The translations under genes were made by a program, and so were the position numbers. The notes beneath the pieces were generated by a model that searched no databases, was not told the DNA's origin, and saw only the letters and a program-made list of their open reading frames with translations. This document shows positions 53,589 to 64,000 of a stretch of DNA of 64,000 bases, one piece after another. Source of the DNA: Telopea speciosissima (lineage: Eukaryota > Streptophyta > Magnoliopsida > Proteales > Proteaceae); NCBI RefSeq assembly GCF_018873765.1, contig NC_057916.1, positions 51,214,540 through 51,278,539 on the forward strand, in the 5' to 3' direction. How positions within the stretch are numbered: the stretch's first letter is position 1; the number at the start of each line of letters is the position of its first letter.

Positions 53589-54263
53589 TCCGCGTACATT
53601 TCCTTTATTTTACTTGACGAAGGTGGCGTATCACTCTCGCGCTCTCTTTTGATCACCTCAGATTTCTTCGATGCCGTTCTCCGTGGGGAATTTCATCTTT
53701 AAGTGTATTGGCAAGATGATAGCTTGGACGACGGTGAGCAATGGGCAACCAAGTATGGCGTTAAAGGCCACCACCGACCGTACTACCATGAATTTGACTT
53801 GGATCTTCGCTTGGCATGAGCTTGCCCGAACGTAACCAGTAGGTCAATTGACCCTTTAATTGTGCCAGCAGCCCCCGAGAACCCATGGAGGGAGGTCCCT
53901 TTCGGGTTCAGCGCATAGTCTCCGAAGTCAAAATGTCGATAGGCATCGAGTGACATAAGATCTACGGACGCTCCCGTATCGACCAATACCCGGTGGATGG
54001 GTTGATCTCCTTGCAATTTCCACTTGCACCATCAAAGCATCATCATGAGGTAAACTTATACCTTCAAGGACGGCCTCGGAGAAGGAGATAGTCGCCTCAG
54101 ATTTTGGCCTCTTACTCGGCATCTCTACGACTCCAATGAACCGTGCATTCGCCTTGGCCTTCCATGTGGATTCTTGTCTGGGTCCCCCAAGGATGGTGTA
54201 CATCGAAGCTCCTTTGTCATTGCTCAATCCGGATCCGTCATCCCTCTTTTCAGCTTGGGCCAT
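53589..54263 (-). pseudogene. Protease of A2
   Basis: HRVLVDTGASVDLMSLDAYR gives the DTGAS motif near 53975-53990. A shift occurs near 54010 between this and the upstream segment AKANARFIGVVEMPSK. Confidence 0.85.
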
Positions 54264-56171
54264 CGACTTCCACGTTCCTCCCGGCTCCCCTTGATGTACC
54301 GCTTCAGGTGCCCTGCCTTGATCAGCTCTTCAATCTCTCATTTCAGCTGATAGCACTCTTCGTTGTCGTGGTCAACATCCTTGTGGAATAAGCAGTATTT
54401 GTTAGGGTTCTGGGATGACCCGGCTTGCATTAGTTGAGGTTGACGGATGTACCAGTCGTCTTGTATTTACATCAAGATCTCCTTACGCAAGGGATTCAAG
54501 GGAGTGTACTCGGGACTCCGAGCTCTGTCTGATCTCTCAGTTTGGCGGTCGGTCCTGGTCCTCTTCTAGTCTCTTCGATCGTCTATTGTTGACCTTTTCT
54601 TCTCTCCCTTGCTTTCACTCGTCTTCTATGCTTGGAGCACCTCTACCATGTTTGCGAACTCATTGCACCTCTTTAGGAGCTCGACCATGTTCTTCATCGG
54701 CTTTCAAGCCAAGTCTTTGATGAAGTCCATGTCTGTGAGACCATTGCTCATCACCGTGTGCACGGTAGCCTCGTCCAAGTCCTTGATGTCCAAGGATTCT
54801 TTGTTAAACCGAGAGACGAATGCTCGGATTGACTCGTCGGGTCTTTGTTTCACGCTAAGGAGATTGACCATCATCTTTTTATGCTTTATGCTGCTCTGAA
54901 AATGCATGATGAAGGCCCGGCAGAGCTGAGCGAAGCTCGTGATGCATGGAGTTTGGCAGCAACCACGAGAACCACGAGGTTGCCGTGCCTTTAAGAGAAG
55001 ATAGGAAAGTTCGGCAAGATACAACCTTCGTTCCTCCGTACATGGTCATCATCGCGTTAAAATAGTTGATGTGATCCATCGGGTCAGTGGTTCCATCATA
55101 CCGATTAAAGGTAGGTGGCTTGAACCCGGCCGGTAGAGGTGGAGTCATGATCTCGGGAGGATAAGGGTGTTGTCTAACCAGTGATTAGGCATCTGGGGTC
55201 GCCTGTTTCTTCAATCCTTCAACCTGCTAGGCCAATTCTCGCAGTCTCATTTCTAATTCAGTTTTGGGTGTTCAACCATTTGGCTCGTCAGCTCGGTGCA
55301 AGTTATCCTCTTCATTCAACTGAGGTCGGCCATTCTACCCCTCAGCTTGGGATTGGCTCACTTGGTCATCCCATTGAGGTCGGCCATTCTGGTTGGCTCG
55401 GTTAGCCTCACCCCTCCTTATTCTTCTTTCCACTTGGAAGTTGGACCCACAAGGGCTTCTCTATTGCTTTTCTCAGAGAGGTGGGCTTTGGCGCCGAGGG
55501 TTATGGCGAGATCTTTCTCCATTCCTTGTGTCACGTCTCCCGTGGGGCTCCTCCCCCTGATCTCGATTTCCCCTCGGTTGCCCGTCCTCTCCAAGTCTAC
55601 CAAAAAATACCGATCTTCTAGCAACCAACGCCACTGGTTCAATTTCTCATCTTAACCTCGGGCTTTGACGATGCTCTTGCTCATCTCATCGAGCACTCCT
55701 ATTGGGACGCAGAGGAGGAGTTTTTTGATGGGGCGGATGAGACAACACTGCTCGGCTTGGCTCGGCTCAGCCCGACGCTGGCCACCGTTCTGCTACAAAT
55801 TTCCCTTGATGAGTATTGGCGCCAAGAGAGGTGCCATCGACGCCTGGCCCAGCAACCCGCCATGGGCCATCTGTCCCATGAAAGTCCGCAGCATCTTGTT
55901 GGTGTGCAGTAGTTGGAGCTGAAGGTCCATGACTTGCCGATTGTTTGCTGGGGCTTCAAGATCCAAATGTTTTTGGCACGGGTAACGACGGCGATAAATT
56001 TAACCCTTTCGGATTAAGCTCGATCTGGGGCCAACCCTCTGCGGCTGCCGTGTCCAGCACACTCCCCCCATTTCCATCCTCTGCTGGTAGAATCGGGTTG
56101 GTGATGACGCCCGCGCTGCGTTGAGTTACTCCCCCTCGTGGGGGTCTTTCGGCTGCGCCTTGCCACGACAT
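54264..56171 (-). pseudogene. Gag of A2, several frames
   Basis: 54879-55148 has PAGFKPPTFNRYDGTTDPMD and YFNAMMTMYGGTK; 54704-55024 has INLLSVKQRPDESIRAFVSR-like gag C-terminal blocks. A histidine/cysteine pattern similar to that of B lies near 54350. The N-terminus upstream of 55300 is not readable in one frame. Confidence 0.8.
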
Positions 56172-56315
56172 TTCAGGGGGTGGCGAGTGTCTCGCCTGTC
56201 TATCAGGTTACGGCTCATCCCCACGGGAGGCTGAGCCATGTTGTCCCGATCTTGTTTGCACGACTATTGTCTTCGCTCTGTTGATGGGTAGAAACGACGA
56301 TCACTAGCTGAAGTT

Positions 56316-56334
56316 GTTCCCATAGATGGCGCCA
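56316..56334 (-). other. Primer binding site of A2
   Basis: The minus strand reads TGGCGCCATCTATGGGAAC, differing from the site of element B at three positions. Confidence 0.75.
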
Positions 56335-56336
56335 AA

Positions 56337-59300
56337 TGTCACACCCCAAACCACCCCCTGGGAGGAATAGGTAGGTGACCCAAATTACGTAATGGCAATC
56401 CGCCAAATCCCATGGATCTAGAAGCAGTTATTACATTCACGGTCCCACATTCATCACTTTACCATAAGCAAGATCAGAGTGCTGTAGATAAACTATAATT
56501 ACAATAACAAAGAGAAAGCATAGCGATATAGGAAATGATGATAATATATACATACATATGCTTGTTCTGATAGATTCCCCAAACTACCCACAAACTGAGA
56601 AGTAAAGCTGATAAGAACAAAAGCCAAAGAAAATACATACATATATATACAGGGTGGGCCGACTCGACCCCAAAAAGAAAGTAAGAAAAACTACAGCTAA
56701 AGCATAAGCAAGACAGGGATAAACTCCTAACAAAAACAAAAAGGAGTCCCCAAGAAAAAAAGCATCAAGTGCACTCTTCAACGGTCTTCATCAGTGACCA
56801 CCGAGAATGCATGCATCATCGACACGACCTCCGTCAGGGTCCACACCAATATCATCATAATAACCAGGCTCTCCTCCTCATACTGAGCCTCCATGCAACA
56901 GCGGCATCCACCTGCAGAATCATCTAAGAAAAACATGTATAATACAGTGTGAGCCCCACTGAGCTCATGAGCAAAACATATCATCATGCATGCACGTGCA
57001 ACCACAATCCACATGATCCTACATGATATGTAAGTCCAGATTGATTATTAACCACCTAGCAATACAACTAAGTCAGGTCAGTGCTACTACAATCCCCAAT
57101 ACATGTATCCCTGGTACGGGCTTCGTTACCCCTTCCCATGATACACCCTTTGAGTTGTCGGAGAGGACCAGTTAGCTCCTGCATTTGTTCACCAAGGTTA
57201 GCCCGACCAACCCTCTGCGATTAACCTGTGGGGCAATCCATCCCTTTTCTCTTTTCTTTTATTTTCTGGCTTAAAGCCCATATTCACCATTTTGGTGCAA
57301 ACATATTTCTTTTTTTTTCATTTCTTTCCTTTTTCTCATATATACATATGGTCACCCTCACAGGCATCCAACACCTTAACCACTGTTGGCAAGGGTGCAT
57401 AGCACGGGTGATGAAACTCTAACCCCATGTCTATATGGCATCGTATGAGTCGGGTGGTGTCAACCGTATCCCATACTACGGGCTACCACCGGCCTCATTT
57501 TCAAGCCGACTACGGCATCTAGTCTAACATTCACAATCAACAAATAAGATTCACAGTGATGATCAACAGATAGTCAATGTGTAGTAATTTGAGTAATTGA
57601 ACAAAATTAGATAACACAACATTTATAATTTAAGACTCTTAATTGCCGGCATTGTAACACAGTTACACATACATATATGATAATACTTCACTCACCTGGG
57701 TCTGGTTCGAAGAACTCGGTTGCAAATTTAGTTCCAACTGCAGTCTGGTTGTAGGCCTCGAGAGCGGGATCAAATCCTAGATATAAATCAGAAATTGTCA
57801 TTTTAATATTCCAATCTATCTTTGGAGATCCTAGGGTTGATCTAAACTTACTGAGTTGACCCGGTGTTCAGTTGGTCACACTTGGAATTCTCTGGGCCTT
57901 GCACTGGGCCTTAGGTCTATGTCCCGATGCATCATCCAGAGATGGTGGCCTAGGGGTAAAATGGTCATTTATAGTATTAGTACCTGACCCTAGGTCAGAA
58001 TAGGCTTACAGTGCTGTCCCTAGCTTGACAGTGCTACAGGACCAAGCACAGGCAAGGTTTCCAAGTCCTGTGGGGCCCACTTGGGTTCCCTAGCATTCCC
58101 TCATATGGACAGATGTGGGGAGGGGCATTTAGGTCATTTTCCACCTTCCCATACAGTTACCTAACAAATGGGTGTGGTCCCCCAAGTCAGAACATCAAAA
58201 CAGCAATAATTCATTCCCCGGGCGATGTCTCTGGGCGTTGGGCGCATCACCCAGAGATTTCAAAACGAGATTTGGCTGAGTTTCCAAGGGTTGCTGGTTA
58301 TGGCCAGTGATCAAATCTTTCCCCTATGCATGTTAGGGTATTAGGTGACCCCAGGGGTGATCTTCATTTTGGTCCATGTGGATTTTCCACTGGGCCCACC
58401 ACTTGGCTACCAGAGGCTGCCCAGACAGCCCAGTGAATAGTGTCACAGGGTTCTCTACAGTTGCAGATCTGGATTTTGGCCACATGCAAGGTTGTATTCA
58501 CATATGAAATGGTAATCTAGGGCTGCTACCACCTAGGGCTAGGTCCCATGCAGCCAGGGCTTGCATCCAGGGCTCCAAATAGCCAATTAACAGTGCAACT
58601 GGGCAGTGCAGCCATGCACAGCCAGATTTTGGCTCCAAGACCAGCATAACAGACCTGTAAAATTACTTAAAATTCCCAGATCTTCCATGCTTCATACTTG
58701 CATGGTAGACTTGGTGCACTTCTAGGTAGTTCCCAGCTGTTCTGGGCAGCCAGAGAGCAGAAAACCTTTCAAATATATGAATCAATGTTAGCAGTAGGTA
58801 GGAGCAGTATTATTTATACCTGCTCAGAGTTGATGAAACACAAAATCCAAGCCAAGGGTGTAGGGCTACCTCCCCTCCTTCTTCCTTTTTCTCTTTCTTC
58901 TTCTTCCTCTCTTTTTACTCTTTTCTCTCTTCCTTTCTCTCCCGCGGTTTGAATAGTACCAAGAGCTCTAAAATGAGCTGAGGTACATCTATTTATAGGG
59001 CCAGCCTGACTAAGGCCTGTTTGGCTGGTTAAGGCTCCTTTTGAAAATGCATTTTTGACTACATTCTTAGCCATTCTAGGCACACTGGTGGGGCCCACAG
59101 TGGTCCAGGGGTATGAGGTGGTCCCTCAAACTCCCCTCAACCTTTAGAGGGTGCCCATGTCCAATATGAGTGGTCCCCATAATCTAAAATCATTTAAATA
59201 TGCTGTTTTGCACTCTGGGCGATGTCTCTGGGCTTTGTCTGCATCGCCCAGAGATTTCAGCAAGGCTGAATCTCAGTGGGGCTTGCACAGGGGTTTGACC

Positions 59301-59601
59301 CATGGTTAGGGCATTGTCCCCACATGTCACTTGAAGTTTTTTTACACACTTTTCCAGGGGTGGGTCCCACAGTTATGGAGAGGAGAGAGATTACTTGGAG
59401 TCCAGGCCATACGTAATGTTGTGAGCTATGCAGTTGCAGGGGTCAGCTGTCCATTTTTTGACAGGTATGTAGGAAGACATGCACAGGGTTTCTTCATCAA
59501 TCCAAATCACTGGAGTGATACTCCACAGTGTTCTTGGTTTCCTGGTCAGGGGTTCCTATCCTTCAATCAAAATTCCAGCCAGTCAGGAGCAGGGTTTGAC
59601 A
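56337..59601 (-). repeat. 3' LTR of element C
   Basis: About 3.27 kb. The minus strand begins TGTCAAACCCTGCTCC and ends GGGGTGTGACA. A minus-strand TATA box TATAAAT lies at 58990-58997. Two related inverted-repeat motifs are at 58219-58262 and 59213-59253. The bases beyond the end (56332-56336, GCCAA) would be the target duplication, which cannot be tested here. Confidence 0.85.
59213..59253. repeat. Perfect 12-bp inverted repeat in the LTR of C
   Basis: CTCTGGGCGATG (59213-59224) and CATCGCCCAGAG (59242-59253), 17-bp loop. A decayed second copy is at 58219-58262. Confidence 0.85.
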
Positions 59602-59617
59602 TTTCTCCCCACCTTAC
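59602..59617 (-). other. Polypurine tract of element C
   Basis: The minus strand reads GTAAGGTGGGGAGAAA before the LTR start TGTCAAACC. Confidence 0.8.
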
Positions 59618-60171
59618 AAAAATTTCATCCTCGAAATTTGCTTTCCTTGCAATTCAAAGAGTTGGGGATACCTTTCCTTCATTTCCTCCTCACGTTCCCA
59701 TGAAGCTTCTTCTATCGGGTTGTTTCTCCATCGAACCTTCACAAAGGTGACCATGTGGTTACGGAGGTTATGCTCCTTTCTGTCCAATATCTCCGTAGGT
59801 TGCTCTTCGTAGGTCATATCCACGTCCAATTGTTCAGGTTCAATTGATAGTACATGTGTCGGGTTGTTGATGTACTTTCTTAGCATCGACACATGGAAAA
59901 CATCGTGGACATCCGACAAAGATGGTGGTAATGCCAGTCGGTATACTACGGGTCTCACTTTGTTAAGAATTTCATAGGGACCGATGAATCTTGGGCTCAA
60001 CTTGCCCTTCTTATTGAAACGTAGCAATCTTTTAGTCGGAGACACTCGAAGGAACACTTTTTCTCTGATTTCAAATTCAATGTCTTTCCTTTGAATATCC
60101 GTATAACTTTTCTGTATTGACTGGGCTGCCTTGATCTTCTCTCTTATGACATCCACCTTGTCACAGGTTGC
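59614..60171 (-). pseudogene. Integrase C-terminus and chromodomain of C
   Basis: 180 codons are open, with FLRVSPTKRLLRFNKKGKL, RFIGPYEILNKV, LPPSLSDVHDVFHVSMLRKY, then the chromodomain PTEILDRKEHNLRNH, VKVRWRNNPIEEASWERE and RYPQLF. The chromodomain is thought to steer integration towards particular chromatin. It is joined to the core across a stop near 60172. Confidence 0.9.
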
Positions 60172-60943
60172 CTATATCATTTCAGGTCTGAGATATTTAT
60201 GTTCACCAACTTCATCCCAATATAGTGGAGTTTGACATTTCCGTCCATAAAGAGCTTCGAATGGTGCCATGCCAATGGTGGAGTGATAACTATTATTGTA
60301 TGCAAATTCCACCAGAGGTATGTGAGCATCCCAACTATTGTTCATTTCCAAAACACAGGCCCGGAGCATATCCTCCAGAGTCTGAATAGTTCTTTCTGAC
60401 TGCCCGTCTGTCTGCGGATGGAAAGCTGTACTCAGATTCAGTTGAGATCCCAATGCCTTTTGTAAACTCCTCCAAAACCTTGAGGTAAGCCGAGGATCTC
60501 TGTCAAACACAATACTGACAGGCACGCCGTGTAAGCGGACTATATTTTCTATATATAATTGGGCGAGCTTCTCCATTGAATAACTTATCTTGATTGGTAC
60601 AAAATGAGCTGCCTTTGTCAGTCCATCTACGATCACCCAAATCGCATTCATGCCCTTTCTGGTGTTGGGCAGATTTATCACGAAATCCATATGAGGAGTG
60701 GCTGCAATAATCCATATGGTCGGTGTCTCTCTACTTTTATCTGTTGATAGGTGAGGCACTTGGACACGTATATTGCTATGGTCTCTTTCATTCCCATCCG
60801 CTAGTAATACTTCTTTAAATCCTTGTAAGGACTCGGTCTTGGACATCATAATCATCAGGCATGCACAATCTGTCTCAAAACTTCAGTGTGCCATCATGGG
60901 CTAAAGAAAAATTTGGGTCCTTATGGACTCCTTGTTGTACTTC
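60172..60943 (-). pseudogene. Integrase core of C
   Basis: MDFVINLPNTRKGMNAIWVI, FDRDPRLTSRFWRSLQKALG and AFHPQTDGQSERTIQTLEDM carry the three acidic residues. YALYGRKC-like FEALYGRKCQTPLYW follows. The HHCC part upstream is poorly readable. The usual valine/isoleucine is replaced at several places, but the catalytic acidic residues are kept. Confidence 0.88.
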
Positions 60944-61738
60944 CTAAATGATCTTGGCCAGCTCGGGGTCCAATGGTTGCTTCATAATTAGTTCTTCTTG
61001 TATCGACGACTGTAGATCCATGGCTACTAATTGTATAGCCGTTCCTTCGATCACGAGTTCCAGAACAAACTTTCGAGCTTCTTCTATCAACTGTTCGCTT
61101 ACGACTAAGGAAGCAAGAGATGCAGTCTGAGATTTTCTGGTTAATGCATCACCAACAATGTTGGCCTTACCAGGGTGGTACTGAATTTCACAATCATAAT
61201 CCTTCACCAGTTCCAACCATCGCCTCTGTCTCATGTTCAGCTCTTTCTGGGTGAAGAATTACTTCAGACTTTTATGATCTCTGAAGATTTCATTCTTTTC
61301 ACCATATAGGTAATGCCGCCATATCTTTAACACAAAGACCACCGCTGCCAACTCTAAGTCATGAGTGGGGTAGTTCTTTTTGTGTTCCTTTAATTGTCTG
61401 GAGGCGTAGGTGACTACTTTACCTTTCTGCGTCAGGACGCCACCCAATCTTGTCCTGGATGCATCAGTATATACCACCATTCCTCCAGTACCGTCTGGAA
61501 TGGTCAAGACTGGAGCTGTCACCAATCGGTTTCTCAATTCCTGAAAACTTTTCTCGCATGCTTCATTCCATTCAAATTTTGCTCCCTTCTTTGTAAGTTT
61601 TTTCATGGGTGCCGAGATGCGCGAGAAATTCTGAATAAACCGTCGATAATACCCGGCCAAACCTAAGAAGCTTTGAATCTCAGTGGCACTCTTTGGAGTC
61701 TCCCACTCGAGAACCACTTTCACCTTTCCTGGATTCAT
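60944..61738 (-). pseudogene. RNase H and RT connection of C
   Basis: 61259-61738 has [52 protein letters not shown] and [20 protein letters not shown]. After a stop, 60944-61234 has [20 protein letters not shown] and VGDALTRKS. Confidence 0.9.
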
Positions 61739-62548
61739 TTTGATGCCGTCCTCAGTGATGATGTGTCCCAGGAACCCAATCTGGTGTAGGCAAAATTTGC
61801 ACTTACTAAACTTGGCGTAAAGTCGGTGTTCTCACAATCGCTGCAACACGAAAGTAAGGTTTCGAGCATGTTCTTCCTCATTCTTGGAGTGCACCAGAAT
61901 GTCGTCAATAAACACAATGACGAACTTATCCAATACGTTATGGAATACTCTATTCATCATGTCCATGAATGCTGCCAGGGTGTTGGTTAATCCGAACGAT
62001 AAAACCAGGAATTCGTAATGTCCATACCGAGTTCAGAATGCCATTATGTGAATATCATCGCTTTTGATTTTCAATTGATGGTATCTCGACCTAAGATCGA
62101 TTTTGGAGAAAACTCTTGCTCCTTGTAACTAATCAAATAGGTCATCGATGCATGGCAGTGGATATTGATTCTTGATAGTCAGCTTATTCAGCTCGCGGTA
62201 GTCAATACATAGCCGCATACTACCATCCTTCTTCTTAACAAATAGCACGGGTGCTCCCCAGGGTGATATGCTAGGCCGTATAAATCCCTTCTTCAGCAGG
62301 TCTTGAAGTTGAAGCTGCAACTCCTTCAGTTTGATTGGCACCATCCGATATGGTTCCTTGGATACCGGTGCTGCGCCAGGAATTAGATCAACCGCGAACT
62401 CTATATCGCGGTCAGGCGGTATCTGCGTCAGATCTTCTGAAAAAACATCAGGAAATTCTATGACGACCTCAAGTTCCTCCAAGGGTTTTATCTTTGCCTC
62501 CATGTCTATTACAGTGGCTAAAAAGCCTTGGCATCCATCATCTAGCAA
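61739..62548 (-). pseudogene. Reverse transcriptase of C, with stops
   Basis: 62129-62548 has [60 protein letters not shown] and [13 protein letters not shown]. Below it, after stops, are [16 protein letters not shown] and the active site [16 protein letters not shown] (FIDD at 61901-61912). Confidence 0.9.
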
Positions 62549-62551
62549 CTT

Positions 62552-63257
62552 TCACGCCTGGAGGGCAGATAAGGTTATCCTTCTGGGTTTCCTTCTTGGT
62601 TCACTTTGATAGGTGAAAACCGACCCATCTTCCAACTTAAACACTATCTTCTTCTCCGCACACAAGACGTTTGCACCGTAGGCGGACAACCAATCCATGC
62701 CTAGTATTATGTCAAAATCTTTCATATCAAACTTTATCAATCATGCAGTTAGATTCTTCTCACAAACCTCAATTTGGCAAGGGTCGTATACCTCTTTCAA
62801 ACTCACGACACTACCTGTCGGCGTGCTGACTACGAGTTCGTGCCCGATGTCTCTTGGTTGATCTTTCATCCTACTTGCAAAAGTGGTAGAAATGAAAAAG
62901 TGGGTTTCGCCCGAGTCGAATAATACTCGTGCAGGTATGGTTGAGAGACTCAGGCTACCTAGGGTTTGTACATAATTTAGGTCACGTGAAGTAAACCAGT
63001 TATTCCCTATAATTTAGTAGTGTTCAACAAACTTAGCTGTCAATACATTGGGGTTTGCCTCAGCTTCTTCATTCATCATCGTAAACACCTTTCCTCGTGT
63101 CCGATTGTCTCGTGGCTGAAAAGGTCTTGCGTAGGACTGATTCGGCTAGTTGTTGCCATACCCACGTGATCTACAATCTCTAGCCATGTGCCCTTCCTTA
63201 TTGCACACATAGCACTTATAGGGTGGAACAACAGGTGTTGAGGCTTGGCTCACTTAA
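62552..63257 (-). pseudogene. Protease region and zinc knuckle of C
   Basis: CYVCNKEGHMARDC (about 63185-63225) is the gag zinc knuckle. The protease motif ARVLFDSGETHFFIS is at about 62895-62945, with E where A is usual after DSG. IILGMDWLSAYGANVLC follows (62552-62740). Stops near 63018 and 62742. Confidence 0.82.
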
Positions 63258-63953
63258 CTAGTAAGCTGGTCGGGAGGGCGAAGCTGCTGTGGTCGGTTGA
63301 CTCATAGTCGGTTGAGCAAGTCGATTGAAAGTGGGGCGGAAAGGGTTCTGATCCATGTTCGGCCTACGATGCAGAGTCGGATTAGGGCTTGAACTTGTTC
63401 CTCGATAAACTTTATTTGGCCACCCAAAAGTTTGAAAATTATTTGGCCTTTTGTTCAACCTAGATGACGTCGTAGCCTTCTCTTTCTCTTTTTCTTTAAA
63501 TCTATCTTCCATCAGCTTCGCCTTGTCGACCATCTGAGCATAATCCTGGATGTCCATGATTGACAATACGGATCTGATCTCAGTCTTGAGTCCTTTCTCG
63601 AATTTGTTTGCCTTACTAACTTCCCCTTTCAGGTGCTCTGGAGCAAAATGGAATAGGTCTTCAAACCGCTGTTGGTAATCCAACACTGACTTGGTCCCTT
63701 GCACCAGTGCGGTGAACTCTGCTTCTTTCCTATCCCTGAAACTCTTTGGGAAGTAGTTCTTGAAGAAAACTTCTTTAAATTCCTTCCACGTGGGATTCGG
63801 GAGAGTAGCTTCCAAGTTAGGCTTAGTAGCTTTCCACCAAGCTTCGGCTTCATTCTGCAACTGATAACCCACACATATCAGCTTCTGTGCATCCATGCAC
63901 TTAAGTACTTTGAATGCCTTCTCTAGTGCACTAATCCACCGTTCCGGCTGCAT
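63258..63953 (-). pseudogene. Gag of C
   Basis: 231 codons are open. The gag core has WISALEKAFKVLKCMDAQKL, NEAEAWWKATKP, WKEFKEVFFKNYFPKSFRDR and KSVLDYQQRFEDLFHFAPEH. A stop ends it just before the zinc knuckle. The N-terminus continues past 63953 towards the window end. Confidence 0.88.
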
Positions 63954-64000
63954 TACCTCAGAAGTTATTTTAGAAAACGCAGGCGGTTGGAGTTTCTTGA

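Larger units (their letters stand above)
46087..56336 (-). mobile_element. Tat gypsy retrotransposon of family A (A2) with antisense gene
   Basis: A 3' LTR lacking about 150 bp of its outer end, an antisense gene, a minisatellite, pol and gag on the minus strand, and a primer site at 56316-56334. No 5' LTR is present: the Tekay LTR starts right at the primer-site/LTR junction. The pol order is protease, RT, RNase H, second RNase H, integrase, as in element B. Coding regions are interrupted throughout. Confidence 0.93.
56337..64000 (-). mobile_element. Tekay-type chromovirus (element C), 5' end outside the window
   Basis: 3' LTR, polypurine tract, integrase with chromodomain, RNase H, reverse transcriptase, protease and gag in this order from low to high coordinates on the minus strand. 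The 5' LTR lies beyond 64000. The chromodomain and the FIDD active site place it with chromoviruses of the Tekay/Del lineage. Stops are spread through pol. Confidence 0.92.

Overview
The window is nuclear DNA of a flowering plant, species not identified. There are no prokaryotic operons. Almost everything is plant LTR retrotransposon: Ty1/copia of SIRE and Tork type, and Ty3/gypsy of Tat, Athila and Tekay type. Between them lie a Mutator-like element, plant gene remnants (plant mobile domain, FAR1/FRS, LRAT/LEAD-SENSITIVE1-like, a zinc-ribbon protein), plant TATA boxes and GT-AG introns. Most coding regions carry stops or frameshifts, so this is a decayed, nested-transposon region.

Layout. 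1-1942: 3' end of a SIRE copia element with its LTR. 1943-5728: a broken plant-mobile-domain gene, a probable Tat-type LTR, and a solo LTR (4261-4971). 5738-13990: a Mutator-like element with ~230-bp inverted repeats and a perfect 9-bp target duplication, carrying a complete Tork copia element (6699-13497, perfect 5-bp duplication). 14000-15593: a small zinc-ribbon gene with its own promoter. 15594-29462: one copy of a duplicated gene promoter/5' UTR/intron, split by a solo LTR (15721-16850) and by a complete Tat gypsy element (B, 17905-29410, duplication TGCTT). 30959-33497: a FAR1-related pseudogene that still has its small 3' exons. 35650-35722: a tRNA-Lys(UUU)-like fold. 36652-38412: an LRAT-domain gene on the minus strand with the second, inverted copy of the same promoter/5' UTR/intron. 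38493-39776: left end of a second Tat family (A1). 39777-46057: an Athila element truncated in RNase H. 46087-56336: another Tat element of the A family (A2). 56337-64000: 3' LTR and most of the coding region of a Tekay chromovirus (C), reaching the end of the window.

The most notable theme is the layout of the Tat elements. A2 and B both carry, between the 3' LTR and the end of pol, a gene on the opposite strand with its own TATA box, GT-AG introns and a C-terminal coiled coil. In both, this gene and pol run towards each other and are separated by a minisatellite, of 50-bp units in B and 65-bp units in A2, with unrelated sequence. The plant-mobile-domain gene at 2650-3380 has the same placement beside the LTR-like sequence at 3735. 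The second theme is the inverted duplication of an LRAT-gene 5' region, one arm of which now leads towards the FAR1-related pseudogene.
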